Shown: positions 40,683-49,978, counted from the stretch's first letter. The stretch: 64,000 bases of DNA from Chloroflexota bacterium (GCA_026710655.1 JAPOQN010000030.1:18267-82266), one strand, 5' to 3'. Made by a program: numbers and translations. Notes: generated by a model from the sequence alone, not told the origin.

Positions 40683-42241
40683 GCGACGATCCTGCCCGCC
40701 TCGCGGTTTGGAACGCCCTCCTCGCCTCGGCCGCGGAGGAGATGGGCGTGACGCTCTGGCGGACGGGCCACTCGCCCAACATCCGCGAGCGCCGCGACTT
40801 CTCCTGCGCCGTCTTCGATGCCCACGGCGAGATGGTCGCGCAGGCCGCCCACATCCCCGTGCACCTGGGCGCCATGCCCGAGTCGGTGGCCGCCGTCTCG
40901 GCCCTTGCACCCTGGAGCGAGGGTGACGTCGCCATCGTCAACGACCCCTACCTGGGCGGCACCCACCTCCCCGACGTGACCCTGGTGGGGCCGGTGTTCG
41001 CCGGCGGCGCGCTCATCGGCTTCGTCGCGAACCGGGCGCACCACGCCGACATCGGCGGGATGTCGGCAGGCTCCATGCCGGTCGCCACGGAGTTGTACCA
41101 GGAGGGCGTGATCATCCCCCCACTGAAGCTGCGCGAGGCCGGACGGCTGAACGAGGCGCTCTTCGCCCTCATCCTGCGCAATGTCCGTACCCCCGCCGAA
41201 CGCCGTGGCGACTTCGACGCACAACTGGGCGCGCTCCAGACCGGTGCGGCTCGCCTCGAAGCGCTGGCCGCGCGGTACGGCAATGCCGAACTGGCCCGTT
41301 GGATGGGCGAACTGACTGCCTACGCCGAACGGCTCACGCGGGCCGCTCTCTCCGAGGTTCCCGATGGCGAATACCGGGCCGAAGACGTGATGGAGCGAGC
41401 GGGCGGCGGTCTGCTTCCAATACGGGTGCGCGTTGTTGTGTCCGGCGATGAGGTCACGGTCGACTTCGCGGGCTCCGCGGGCGAGCAGCCGGCCTCGATC
41501 AATGCGGTGGCGGCCGTCACGCGTTCGGCGGTGGCCTACTGTGTGCGCTGCCTCCTGCCCGGGAACGCGCCTTCGAACGCGGGGGTGTTCCGGCCCATCG
41601 AGGTCGTTCTGCCCGAAGCCTCCATAGTGAACGCCCGACCGCAACGGGCGGTGTCCGCGGGCAATGTCGAGACCTCCCAGCGGGTCACCGATGTGGTCCT
41701 GGCCGCCTTCGCACAGGCACTCCCCGACCGTATCCCTGCCGCGAGCACCGGCACGATGAGCAACTTCACTTTCGGCGGCGTACGCCCGGGAGGCGAGCCC
41801 TTCGCCTATTACGAGACCGTGCCCGGGGGCGCGGGCGCAGGGCCGGGCGGCGACGGTGCGAGCGGCGTCCAGACCCACATGACCAACACGGCCAACACCC
41901 CCGCGGAGTCGATCGAGAGCGCCTTCCCCGTGCGCGTGCGGCGCTTCGAACTACGCGACGAGAGCGGAGGCGAAGGGCTTCACCGTGGAGGTGACGGGGT
42001 CGTGCGGGAGATCGAGTTCCTGACCGACGCGGACGTATCCCTCATCGGCGACAGGCGCGCCGTCGGGCCACCGGGAACCCGGGGAGGGGAAGCGGCTGCT
42101 CATGGCGAGAACACACTCACTCGGGCGGATGGCCAACGCGAACCGCTGCCCGGTCAGCACCAGCTGCAGGCCGCCGCCGGGGACCGCATCGAGGTTCGCA
42201 CCCCCGGCGGGGGAGGCTGGGGTAAGGGCGCCCGCACCTGA
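40679..42241 (+). CDS. hyuB: hydantoinase B/oxoprolinase family subunit
   Basis: Partner of HyuA, 520 residues. Conserved beginning with the SAAEEMGVTLWRTGHSPNIRERRDFSCAVFD pattern, QAAHIPVHLGAMPESV, NDPYLGGTHLPDVTLV and the metal/His cluster FVANRAHHADIGGMSAGSMP, all typical of the family. Translationally coupled to hyuA (ATGA). The two together form an ATP-hydrolysing ring-opening or carboxylating enzyme. Confidence 0.93.
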   Translation: MSDDPARLAVWNALLASAAEEMGVTLWRTGHSPNIRERRDFSCAVFDAHGEMVAQAAHIPVHLGAMPESVAAVSALAPWSEGDVAIVNDPYLGGTHLPDVTLVGPVFAGGALIGFVANRAHHADIGGMSAGSMPVATELYQEGVIIPPLKLREAGRLNEALFALILRNVRTPAERRGDFDAQLGALQTGAARLEALAARYGNAELARWMGELTAYAERLTRAALSEVPDGEYRAEDVMERAGGGLLPIRVRVVVSGDEVTVDFAGSAGEQPASINAVAAVTRSAVAYCVRCLLPGNAPSNAGVFRPIEVVLPEASIVNARPQRAVSAGNVETSQRVTDVVLAAFAQALPDRIPAASTGTMSNFTFGGVRPGGEPFAYYETVPGGAGAGPGGDGASGVQTHMTNTANTPAESIESAFPVRVRRFELRDESGGEGLHRGGDGVVREIEFLTDADVSLIGDRRAVGPPGTRGGEAAAHGENTLTRADGQREPLPGQHQLQAAAGDRIEVRTPGGGGWGKGART

Positions 42242-42285
42242 TGCGTCGACGGCCCGGTTGCTGATCCCCTATCGTTGAAGGCGAT

Positions 42286-42765
42286 ATGCCCGACCGCATC
42301 GATCGCGAGATCGAGGAAATCCTCAGCCGCCTTGGAGAGGAGCCTCCCAAGCGTGGAGAGGAGCCCCCCAAGCGCGGTGAGGAGCCTCCCAGGCGTGGCG
42401 AGGAGCCGATCTCCATCGATGAGCGGCGGAGGCGTCGGAAGGCGCCACTCGGGTCGCGGGCCACGGCAGCGTTCGGTCTCTCCCTGAGCGGTCCCACACC
42501 CGCCTCGATGCTCTACACGGGCGCGGGTGTGATGGTCGTTGGGCTCATCCTCTCCGCCATCTGGGGCACGCTGATCTGGGTTGCCTTCGTAGGCGTGCTC
42601 GTCTTCGTGGCGGCCTTCATCTGGTCGTTCGTGCGTCCGCGACGTGCGGGGGTCAAGAACCAGCCCGCCGCCAAGGGCGCCCACTGGCGAGGACGTTACG
42701 TCGAGTACGAACCCCCACCACCCGGCGTGCTGGCGCGGATCAGGCGTGCGTTCCGACGGCGCTAG
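42286..42765 (+). CDS. small membrane protein with N-terminal charged repeat
   Basis: A 159-residue protein of unknown function. Residues 17-41 consist of about three and a half GEEPPKR/GEEPPRR repeats encoded by 21-base DNA repeats; two membrane helices follow (about residues 75-120), then a basic tail. Similar short 'repeat then two helices' proteins occur in Chloroflexota. Start is ATG 42286 after a GAAGG site; a -10-like TATCGT lies 10 bases upstream. Confidence 0.75.
   Translation: MPDRIDREIEEILSRLGEEPPKRGEEPPKRGEEPPRRGEEPISIDERRRRRKAPLGSRATAAFGLSLSGPTPASMLYTGAGVMVVGLILSAIWGTLIWVAFVGVLVFVAAFIWSFVRPRRAGVKNQPAAKGAHWRGRYVEYEPPPPGVLARIRRAFRRR
42334..42407 (+). repeat. 21-base tandem repeat in coding sequence, 3.5 copies
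   Basis: Units at 42334-42354, 42355-42375 and 42376-42396 and a half unit to 42407 differ by a few bases each and encode GEEPPKR. Copy number could vary between strains by slippage without shifting the frame. Confidence 0.8.
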
Positions 42766-42802
42766 CAACGGATCGCGACCTGGCCTAACGCGCAGGCTCC
42801 CA

Positions 42803-44131
42803 ATGACTTTTCGACTACTCCTTGCGATCGCGCTGGCTGCGTTGCTGGCCACGGCCTGCTCCGACGGCGACTCCGATGACGCCTCCACCCCACCTGAAGC
42901 GACCGCTTCCTCCGCTTCCCCCGCAGACGCCGCCACCCCAACCGAAGCGGACACCGCTGCTGCGCCCCCGTCCGCCATCGACGCGCCCTTCGACCACGAC
43001 ATCGAGAGGGCGATGGAACACGTGCGCGTGCTCTCCGTCGCCATCGGACCGCGCGTGTCTGGCTCCCAAGAGGCACGGCAGACGGTCGCGTATATCGCCG
43101 ACGTCTTCCGCAGCTACGGCTACGCGGTGGAGGTGATGGAGTTCGACTACAAGACGCGGTTCCGGGCCGCGACCGTCACCGTGAACGGGGAGACGATTGA
43201 AGGAGTCGCACTCAACGGGCTGGCTACCCCACCGAAGTCGGCGGAAGGGCGCGCGGTCGAGGTGGGGGCCAGAAGGAGCGCCTCCTTCAGCGGCTCCATC
43301 CCCGTCAGGAACCGGAACAACCCTGGGTACGGGGATGTGCTGGCGTACATGGAGGCCGACAGGAACGAGGCCACGGGTCTCGTCATCGTCAACCAAGCGA
43401 GGTGGCCCTTCTACGGCTTCCCCATCGAGGCGGCCGACGCCATTCCTGTCGTGCTCGTTTCCCACACGGAGGCCGACCGCTTGACACTGGCGGTCGAGGA
43501 CGGCGCCACCATCACCGTGAGCATCGGACCGGGCCGCCCCATGGCCGCGAACGTCATCGCGCGGCCCGCGGAAGGCGCGAGCTGCAACATCCTCGCGGGT
43601 GGCCACCACGACACCGTTGCCGCCGCCCCCGGCGCCATCGACAACGCGAGCGGCGTCGCCATCGTCCTCGAGCTGGCACGGGCCTTCGCCGTGGACGGGC
43701 TCGACGAGGGGCTGTGCTTCGCGACCTTCGGCGCCGAGGAGTCGGGCCTCTTCGGCAGCGCAGCCCTGGCTCGGGGGTGGGAGGAGTCGGGGGAGTTACC
43801 CGAAGTCATGGTGAACTTCGACGTGACCGCGCGGGGGGAGGCCGTCGAGCTCATCGGCAGCGGGAGGCTCGTGGGGCAGGCGGTCCAACTGCTCAGCGAC
43901 GCAGGCATCCCTTCGTTCCCGTCCGCCCTGCCACAGGGCTACGGAAGCGACCACCAGAGCTTCGTCGACGTGGGCGTGCCCGTGCTGTATTTCTCCGATG
44001 GGGACGTTTCGCTCATCCATACGCCGGGGGACGTGATCGCGGAGGTAGAGCCGGTTGCGGTCGACCGCATCGGCGATGCGGCGGCGCTGGTGCTGTCCGT
44101 TCTGCTTGCGGAGATTGCCGGGGGACCGTAG
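42803..44131 (+). CDS. M28-family metallopeptidase lipoprotein
   Basis: A 442-residue aminopeptidase-like lipoprotein. Signal peptide with lipobox ...LLATAC (Cys 19), then an Asp/Ser/Thr-rich linker, a PA-like insertion domain and the M28 peptidase core. Metal ligands are visible in AGGHHDTVAAAPGAIDNASG, FATFGAEESGLFGS, VNFDVTA and a late His-containing SDHQSF segment. It should cut short peptides at the cell surface. Start ATG at 42803; the reading frame extends upstream in an unrelated shadow. Confidence 0.88.
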   Translation: MTFRLLLAIALAALLATACSDGDSDDASTPPEATASSASPADAATPTEADTAAAPPSAIDAPFDHDIERAMEHVRVLSVAIGPRVSGSQEARQTVAYIADVFRSYGYAVEVMEFDYKTRFRAATVTVNGETIEGVALNGLATPPKSAEGRAVEVGARRSASFSGSIPVRNRNNPGYGDVLAYMEADRNEATGLVIVNQARWPFYGFPIEAADAIPVVLVSHTEADRLTLAVEDGATITVSIGPGRPMAANVIARPAEGASCNILAGGHHDTVAAAPGAIDNASGVAIVLELARAFAVDGLDEGLCFATFGAEESGLFGSAALARGWEESGELPEVMVNFDVTARGEAVELIGSGRLVGQAVQLLSDAGIPSFPSALPQGYGSDHQSFVDVGVPVLYFSDGDVSLIHTPGDVIAEVEPVAVDRIGDAAALVLSVLLAEIAGGP

Positions 44132-44141
44132 CGAACCTAGC

Positions 44142-44744
44142 ATGGCCACGGTGCTCACCCGAACGCTCGCCGCAGCCTGCCTCCTTGCGCTTCTCGTCGC
44201 GGGTTGTGGCGGCGACGACGCTACGGAGGAGCCACAGGCGCGGCCCACGCTGAGCGACCCGGCCGCCGTCCCCACCGCCGTCCCGGACGAAGGCCGCGAA
44301 CCGTACCGCATCGGCCAGACTGGCGTGAACGCCCCCGGGGCCGATGTAACGGCCACTGTGGCGCCGGCGGAACCCACGTCGACGACCTACAACGTGCAGG
44401 AAGGGGACACCTGTGGCGGGATCGCGTCCAACCACGGCATCACCGTCGACGCGCTGCTGGCCGCCAACGCCCGCATCAACGACGACTGTACGAACCTGCA
44501 TGTCGACGAGGTCCTGACTATCCCCGCACCGGACCCATCGGCGTCACCGCCGGAGGCCAGCGACAGCGACACCCGCGACACCCCCACGGGCGCCCGCGTC
44601 TACATCGTTGTGGCGGGCGACACCTGTGCGGCGATCGCGCAGGACCACGACATCCCGCTGCAGACGTTCCTCGTGGCCAACGGGCTCGACGAGGAGTCGT
44701 GCCTCACCATCCAGGTCGGGCAAGAGGTCATCATTCCCGAGTAG
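44142..44744 (+). CDS. LysM-domain lipoprotein
   Basis: A 200-residue lipoprotein with lipobox LLVAGC (Cys 22), an acidic/Pro linker and two LysM domains (about residues 86-135 and 151-199: VQEGDTCGGIA..HGITVDALLAAN and VVAGDTCAAIA..HDIPLQTFLVAN). LysM binds peptidoglycan. Each LysM has Cys residues that could make a disulfide, as in fungal-type LysM. It follows the M28 gene by 10 bases and overlaps the convergent CaiB gene by 14 bases. Confidence 0.88.
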   Translation: MATVLTRTLAAACLLALLVAGCGGDDATEEPQARPTLSDPAAVPTAVPDEGREPYRIGQTGVNAPGADVTATVAPAEPTSTTYNVQEGDTCGGIASNHGITVDALLAANARINDDCTNLHVDEVLTIPAPDPSASPPEASDSDTRDTPTGARVYIVVAGDTCAAIAQDHDIPLQTFLVANGLDEESCLTIQVGQEVIIPE

Positions 44745-45954
44745 CGTCCGCCAGCTCCGCCAGCACCTCGTTGGTGTGCTCGCCCAGCTTTGGGGCGGGA
44801 CGGCGGAGCTCCCAGGGGGTCGCGCTGAGCACGTAGGGGGCGCCCGGCATGAGCGCATCCCCCTCCAGCCCCTCGCCCGTGGTGGCGACGAAGTGGCCGC
44901 GGTCGTGCAGGTGGGGGTCGTCGACGGCCTCGTCGGGGGAGCGCACGGTGCCCCAGGGGAGGCCGCACGCCTGCGCGCCGCGATACACGTCCTCGGCGTC
45001 GAGGGCGGCGACGAAGCGGGAGACCTCGGCGAATATCTCCTTCGCCTCGGGGGCGCCGCGCGCAGCCATCCGGTTCATGGGGTCGTCGAAGCGCGACTCG
45101 TCGAAGTTCATGCCGAAACCGTGGGACTGCATCCAGCGCTTCAGCTTGCCCCACGACTCGTTGCTTCGGCCGATGTTGAAGACGAGCACGTCCTTGCCGT
45201 CGCGGGCGCGGTGGATCCAGGGCTCGCTGCGGATGACGGCGGCGTGGCGACCCGTCTGGCGGGTGATGTTGGTCTTCGTGTAGAGCCAGTGGGGCAGGCC
45301 CACCTCGGTGGCGGAGGAGAGGGCCTCGTGCATGGAGGAGTCGATGTACTGGCCCTGGCCGGTGGCGTCGCGGGCCACGAGGGCGGTGAGGATGCCCATG
45401 ACGGCGAAGTGGGCGCCGGTGTTCCAGGCCTGGTCGCCCTTGCCGTGGATGGGCGGGGCGCCGGGGGCGTCCTCCGGGTCGTAGCCGTTCATGTTCATGG
45501 GGCCGCCGGCGGCCAGCGCGACCAGGTCGGTGACGCGATAGTGCGCCCAGGGGCCGTCCTGCCCGAAGGGGGTGATGGCGCAGTGGATGAGGCCGGGGTT
45601 GGCGGCGGCGAGGGTGTCGTAGTCGAGGGCGAGGGCGATGGGGCGGCCGGGGGTCATCGCCTCGAGGAAGATGTCGGCGCGGGCGAGGAGGGCGCGGGCG
45701 GTGGCGCGGTCGGATTCGGAGGCGTCGAGGTCGAGGACGGCGGAGCGCTTGTTCGTGTTGTGGTACCAGAAGTTGAGGGAGCGGTTGGGGCCGGGCTCGT
45801 CGTCGACGAAGGGGCCCACGCGACGCGCCTCCGAGCCCTCGGGCGGCTCCAGCTTGACGACGTCGGCGCCCATGTCGGCGAGGAGCTTGCCGGCGTACTG
45901 CCCCAGCTCGTCGCAGATCTCGATGACGCGCAGGCCGGCCAGGGGACCGCTCAC
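44731..45954 (-). CDS. CaiB/BaiF family CoA transferase (second of a tandem pair)
   Basis: Type III CoA transferase of 407 residues from the GTG at 45954. Family motifs: PLAGLRVIEICDELGQYAGKLLADMGADVVKLEPP, the interlocking-domain stretch, DSSMHEAL at the catalytic-Asp region (here Glu) and a C-terminal HTNEVLAEL. Members move CoA between carboxylic acids, such as carnitine, formate or bile acids; the donor here is unknown. GTGA overlap with the upstream paralogue. Confidence 0.88.
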   Translation of the reverse strand: MSGPLAGLRVIEICDELGQYAGKLLADMGADVVKLEPPEGSEARRVGPFVDDEPGPNRSLNFWYHNTNKRSAVLDLDASESDRATARALLARADIFLEAMTPGRPIALALDYDTLAAANPGLIHCAITPFGQDGPWAHYRVTDLVALAAGGPMNMNGYDPEDAPGAPPIHGKGDQAWNTGAHFAVMGILTALVARDATGQGQYIDSSMHEALSSATEVGLPHWLYTKTNITRQTGRHAAVIRSEPWIHRARDGKDVLVFNIGRSNESWGKLKRWMQSHGFGMNFDESRFDDPMNRMAARGAPEAKEIFAEVSRFVAALDAEDVYRGAQACGLPWGTVRSPDEAVDDPHLHDRGHFVATTGEGLEGDALMPGAPYVLSATPWELRRPAPKLGEHTNEVLAELADATRE

Positions 45955-47186
45955 ATGAACACCCCCGCCTCCGCGAACCCGTCGATTTCCGCTTCGGTCA
46001 GGTTCAGGGCCTCCGCCAGGACTTCGCGGGTGTGTTCGCCGATGCAGGGGGCGGCACGCTGCAGGGCCCCGGGCGTGGCGCTCAGGCGGGGGGCGACGCC
46101 GTCGTGGAGGGTGTCGCCCATCTCCGGGTGGGGGAGGGTCTGCCACCAGTTGCGGGCGGCGAACTGGGGGTCGCGTTCGACACGGTCCCCGGGCTTCTGG
46201 CAGACGGCCGCGCGCACCCCCGCGGCCTGGAGGAGGGCCATCAGGTCGTAGTCGTCGCGTTCGGTGGTCCAGGCGGCGATGTGCTCGTCGAGGGCGTCCT
46301 GGTTGGCGAGACGGGCGGCGTTCGACCCGAAGCGTTGGTTGCGGGACCAGTCGGGTTCGCCCATGGCGCGGACGAGGGCTTCCCACTCGGGTTCGGAGGT
46401 GACGGCGATGGCGATCCAGCGGTCCTCGCCGAGGCAGGGGTAGGTGTTGTGGGGGGCGACGGCGGGCTCCCAGGCGCGGTTGCCGGGGGGCAGACCCTCG
46501 CGACGCCAGGTGCGGCCGTTGACGGTCCTGTCGAGGACGGCGGGGCCGTTGAGGACGGTGGCGGCCTCGACCTGGGACATGTCGATGTGCTGGCCCTCGC
46601 CGGTGCGGTTGCGGTGGTGGAGGGCCATGAGGATGGCGATGGCGGCGGAGTAGCCGGCGGTGTGGTCCATGTAGCTGTAGCCCCAGCCGGCGGGGGGCTT
46701 GCCGGGGAGGCCGGAGGTGAGGGTGAGGCCGCCGAGTGCCTGGGCGGTAGGTCCCCAGGTGGTGTTCTCGCGGTCGCGGCCGGTGTGCCCGAAGCCCGAG
46801 ATGGAGCAGTAGATGATGCGTTCGTTGATGTCGCGCATCCGTGGGTAGTCGAGCTCCCAGGAGGCGAGGGTTCCGGCGGAGAAGTTCTCGATCACGACAT
46901 CGGAGACTTCGATGAGGCGCTTCAACAGGTCCATGCCGAAGGGGTGGCGGACATTGAGGAGGACGCTGCGCTTGTTGCGGTTGATGTAGTTGAAGAAGCC
47001 GGAGTTGTTGAGGGTGGGGGCATCGCCGACGATTGGGCGTCCGAGGCGGATGGGGTCGACGGCCTGCTCGTGCTCGATCTTGATGACGTCGGCGCCGAAA
47101 TCGGCGAGGTACCTGGTGGCGGTGGGTCCGGCGATGATCCAGGTGAGGTCGATGACACGGATGCCGGAGAGGGGGAGGCTGGACAC
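45951..47186 (-). CDS. CaiB/BaiF family CoA transferase (first of a tandem pair)
   Basis: Type III CoA transferase of 411 residues from the GTG at 47186, chosen because the frame further upstream (to 47300) is low in family similarity and TATCAT lies eight bases before it. Motifs: PLSGIRVIDLTWIIAGPTATRYLADFGADVIKIEHE and MSQVEAATVLNG, where the catalytic-Asp region again shows Glu. The pair may form a heterodimeric CoA transferase as in succinyl-CoA:L-malate (Smt) enzymes of Chloroflexus. Confidence 0.88.
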   Translation of the reverse strand: MSSLPLSGIRVIDLTWIIAGPTATRYLADFGADVIKIEHEQAVDPIRLGRPIVGDAPTLNNSGFFNYINRNKRSVLLNVRHPFGMDLLKRLIEVSDVVIENFSAGTLASWELDYPRMRDINERIIYCSISGFGHTGRDRENTTWGPTAQALGGLTLTSGLPGKPPAGWGYSYMDHTAGYSAAIAILMALHHRNRTGEGQHIDMSQVEAATVLNGPAVLDRTVNGRTWRREGLPPGNRAWEPAVAPHNTYPCLGEDRWIAIAVTSEPEWEALVRAMGEPDWSRNQRFGSNAARLANQDALDEHIAAWTTERDDYDLMALLQAAGVRAAVCQKPGDRVERDPQFAARNWWQTLPHPEMGDTLHDGVAPRLSATPGALQRAAPCIGEHTREVLAEALNLTEAEIDGFAEAGVFM

Positions 47187-47670
47187 GAGATTGCATGATA
47201 CGGGGCGATCCCATGGGGAGGGGTCATACGACCGCCCTGGACGGGCGGCCTCCTGACGGGGGAGCGCTAACGCTTGGTTCTGCCGTGGCGCTGCGCGCAC
47301 GGGGGGCCTGTGGAGCCCCTGGGTGGGGTCACGTTACGGCCGGGAGTCCCCCACTGGCCCGCCGGTTGCCCTGCCGTGATGTTCCCGGGCGTTGACGTGG
47401 AGGCGGCCCACCGCGACAGGGCGCGCACATGACACCGGCCACGTGGGGCCGGCCGCGACGGTTTCCCGTACATCCGGTAGGTGTTTGGGGTTGCTGCGGT
47501 CCCCGAGGGGCCCGTTGTTGCTACGACTCGTCACCGTAGTCCAGGCCCAGCGGCAGCGTCTGGGGGGAGGATGGGGAGGCGGGGCGGGAGGGGGAAGGGG
47601 CGGGTGGCACGGGGGGGGGGGAGGCTGCGCCGCCTCACTCGGCGTGGGACGGGTTAGGCATGCGCATCCT
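47187..47670. other. 484-base intergenic region with a G-rich tract
   Basis: Holds the promoter of the CaiB pair at the left (TATCAT, 47200-47195 on the minus strand) and a run of guanine blocks at 47562-47621 on the plus strand. No convincing gene is visible. Short ORFs here have no codon bias or homology pattern. Confidence 0.5.
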
Positions 47671-48009
47671 CTAGCGCCCGTCCTCGAAGGTGATCTCGAT
47701 GTCCTGACTCAGATCGCCCAGGCAGTCGCCGACGGCCCACATCACGCCAAAGATGACGGCCAAGAACAGAACTCCTGTTAGCACCAGTCGTGCCCACAGC
47801 GGCTGCCCGTATACAAGCCAAAGTGGACCGATGAGGACGAACATCCCGACAAGTTGCCACCACGGAAGCCTGGCCCCGGACGCCGCGCGGTGTTTCGCCA
47901 CCGCTCGTGCTGAGGGCCTGGGGGAGCGAGGCTGCCACGCGCCGGCAGGATCGGGGGGCGCCTCCTTCTGGCGGGGTGACGGTTTCTGGGGTCCGAGGCT
48001 AGGACTCAC
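47671..48009 (-). CDS. hypothetical small two-helix membrane protein
   Basis: A 112-residue ORF. The first 45 residues are Pro/Arg/Ala-rich, then two membrane helices (WWQLVGMFVLIGPLWLVYG, and LVLTGVLFLAVIFGVMWAVG), then an acidic end EIEITFEDGR-like. No family recognised. Base composition is typical of the genome. It ends close to the G-rich intergenic tract and could be a small anchor protein. Confidence 0.55.
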   Translation of the reverse strand: MSPSLGPQKPSPRQKEAPPDPAGAWQPRSPRPSARAVAKHRAASGARLPWWQLVGMFVLIGPLWLVYGQPLWARLVLTGVLFLAVIFGVMWAVGDCLGDLSQDIEITFEDGR

Positions 48010-48174
48010 AGGGCGCTCGCCATCGACCGCAGCGTGAAGATTGGGACCACCGACGGCGTAAATCCACTCGGCGTCGTGGGGCTCGTCATCCCCTCCCGCA
48101 CAGCACGGGAAGACGTCACCTCCTTGAGGTCCGCGAAGATGTCACGATGGCAAGCCGACTGGTAGCTAGCGGTT

Positions 48175-48504
48175 TTGGTGCAGGTCTCTTGGCTTGAGGC
48201 ATACAAGCCAATCCTAATCCGCTGGGACCCTACGGCTGGGCTAACCCAGCGCACGGACATCGACGCGCCCAAAAGCAATCGCCAGAACAAGCATGTGCTC
48301 TACGGAGGGCAGGAAGGCCGCTGCGGTGGCTGCCGTTCGCACTTCGAGTTCCGGCGTTTCGAGGTCGACCATGTCATCCCGCGGTCACGGGGCGGGACGG
48401 ACCACATCGGCAACCTCCAACTCCTTTGCGGTCACTGCAACCGCATCAAGGGCGACCGTCCACAGGAATACCTGGTGGCACGGCTCGCGGAGATAGCGGG
48501 GTAG
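48175..48504 (+). CDS. HNH endonuclease domain protein, probably truncated
   Basis: Up to 109 residues starting at TTG 48175 or GTG 48178. The HNH fold is clear: YGGQEGRCGGCRSHFEFRRFEVDHVIPRSRGGTDHIGNLQLLCGHCNRIKGDRPQEYLVARL, with the HIS and the Asn and two zinc CxxC pairs. In many metagenomic proteins this exact region is the C-terminus of DNA methyltransferase-HNH fusions, which have TQRTDI... before it, as here. I see no methyltransferase part upstream, so this may be a remnant, although the HNH part is intact. Confidence 0.7.
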   Translation: MVQVSWLEAYKPILIRWDPTAGLTQRTDIDAPKSNRQNKHVLYGGQEGRCGGCRSHFEFRRFEVDHVIPRSRGGTDHIGNLQLLCGHCNRIKGDRPQEYLVARLAEIAG

Positions 48505-48628
48505 GCGGCGGAGCCCGACGAAACCAGCCGCCAGTGAACTCTCGCGAGTGGGACATCCTGTCGCACTTTACTCGCACACGCCACTTGATGTACTCTGGCT
48601 AAGACAACTGAGCAGAAAGGATGCTCTC

Positions 48629-49285
48629 ATGTCCGACCGCCCGTTCCCCGTGCTAAACGGCTCCGTCTGGTGGAGGTTGCGCAGTGCCTTCCAGCGTTCC
48701 CTCCCCCGAGAGGTAACCCCAACCTACCTGGCGACAGTCCTCTCCACCGAAGATGACTTTGCAAAGAACGTATTACGCAATCTCAGGCTGCTGGGCCTTG
48801 TCGGTGAGGAGAGTGCTCCCACCGAGTTGGCAATCCGTTGGCGCGACGATGAACAATACGCGGGGGCGTGTCAGGACATAGCCAAGCTTGTCTATCCCGA
48901 CGAGTTGCTGTCGGCAGCCCCGGGGCCTGAGGCTGACGCCAAGACTGCAGCGCAGTGGTTCCAGCGTAGCCGACTCCTTGGCCAGGGTGCAGCTAAGAAC
49001 GCAGCCCGGACATACGTACTCATCACCTCAGCAACGCTGCCTACGGAAGATGGGCGTACGCCCACCAAGAAAGGGACCGTTGCGAAGGACGGCTCCACAT
49101 CAAAGAGGCCCCGCGCCACTGGCACACGCAAGCCTCCAAGCGAACCTACCCCAAGAGGGTTCGAACAGCCCCGTCCCCAGATCGCCGTCCAGGTCAACAT
49201 CGCTCCTGACATGACCCCCGAGCAGATCGATCAAGTCTTCGCGAGCATGGCAAAGCACTTCTACAGCGAAGCGGTTACCGAGTAG
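48629..49285 (+). CDS. DUF5343-domain protein
   Basis: A 218-residue protein from the ATG at 48629, which has AGAAAGG just upstream. The first 120 residues fit the DUF5343 pattern (SVWWRLRSAFQRSLPREVTPTYLATVL, FAKNVLRNLRLLGLVGEES), a winged-helix-like fold; the C-terminus is a Pro/Arg linker and a short helical tail. The next gene, three bases later, encodes a TIGR02391 protein. In other genomes DUF5343/TIGR02391 pairs occur in defence islands, but no mechanism is known. Confidence 0.8.
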   Translation: MSDRPFPVLNGSVWWRLRSAFQRSLPREVTPTYLATVLSTEDDFAKNVLRNLRLLGLVGEESAPTELAIRWRDDEQYAGACQDIAKLVYPDELLSAAPGPEADAKTAAQWFQRSRLLGQGAAKNAARTYVLITSATLPTEDGRTPTKKGTVAKDGSTSKRPRATGTRKPPSEPTPRGFEQPRPQIAVQVNIAPDMTPEQIDQVFASMAKHFYSEAVTE

Positions 49286-49288
49286 GCC

Positions 49289-49819
49289 ATGGACCTGATC
49301 GGCCTCCTTCGTACGGCGAGAGGTTTTCAACATATCGCCGAAGCCAATACCTCTCGTCGTGCGCCGGTTAAGCGACCAGTCGATCTGTTCGACGAGGTTG
49401 TGACGCACAGAGGGCTGGCCACTGCATCCCGCGAGCTGTTTGCGGATGGCCACTATACCCGCGCCGTCGAACAGGGTTTCAAGGCAGTCAACAGCGTCGT
49501 TAAGAAGCGCACAGGGTTTGCCGCAGAGGGGCGCCCACTGATGGAGAGGGCGTTCTCCCCGAGCAAGCCCAAGCTTGCCATCAACGCCTTGGAAACACGT
49601 ACTGAGACTGACGAACAGACCGGTACCATGATGCTCTTCGCTGGCGCGATGGCGGCGATCCGCAATGTCCGCACGCACGACCTCGAACGTCAAGACAATC
49701 CCCAGACTGCTCTGGAGTTACTCGCCTTTGCGAACTACCTAATTCGAGTAGCTGAGGCAGCCACGGTGAGGTCAGGCCGGGCTGCCGTGGTCCACAGTAC
49801 CAACGGCAAGCCAGCATGA
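49289..49819 (+). CDS. TIGR02391 (Ymh) family protein
   Basis: A 176-residue protein with the TIGR02391 pattern: ELFADGHYTRAVEQGFKAVNSVVKKRTG, LMERAFSPSKPKLAINALETRTETDEQTGTMMLFAGAMAAIRN and HDLE..NPQTALELLAFANYLIRV. The R-N-x-x-x-H segment resembles HEPN-type RNase sites (R-x4-6-H: RNVRTH), so an RNase role is possible. This is a common partner of restriction, Abi and DUF5343 genes. Confidence 0.82.
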   Translation: MDLIGLLRTARGFQHIAEANTSRRAPVKRPVDLFDEVVTHRGLATASRELFADGHYTRAVEQGFKAVNSVVKKRTGFAAEGRPLMERAFSPSKPKLAINALETRTETDEQTGTMMLFAGAMAAIRNVRTHDLERQDNPQTALELLAFANYLIRVAEAATVRSGRAAVVHSTNGKPA

Positions 49820-49914
49820 AGACACGTTGGCCCGACAATTCAACGGTTCTCGGAGAACGACCTGGTCGGGTGCGCTTGTCTGCTTCACCGCACTCGTAGT
49901 CGCAACATTCGATT

Positions 49915-49978
49915 AGTAGCGCCCCTCTTCCCCCAGCCCGTACGAACGCAGCTCCGACTCTGTGTGTGAGGCGTAACC
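49915..49978 (+). repeat. duplicated leader sequence, copy 1
   Basis: A 64-base segment starting AGTAGCGCCCC and ending GTGTGTGAGGCGTAACC. It is a close copy of 50331-50393, the leader just before the peroxiredoxin gene; about 50 of 64 positions match. Confidence 0.7.

Noticed and set aside
48001..48174. Possible methyltransferase remnant upstream of the HNH gene
   Set aside because: Short open frames here show no methyltransferase motif and a stop lies just before the HNH frame.
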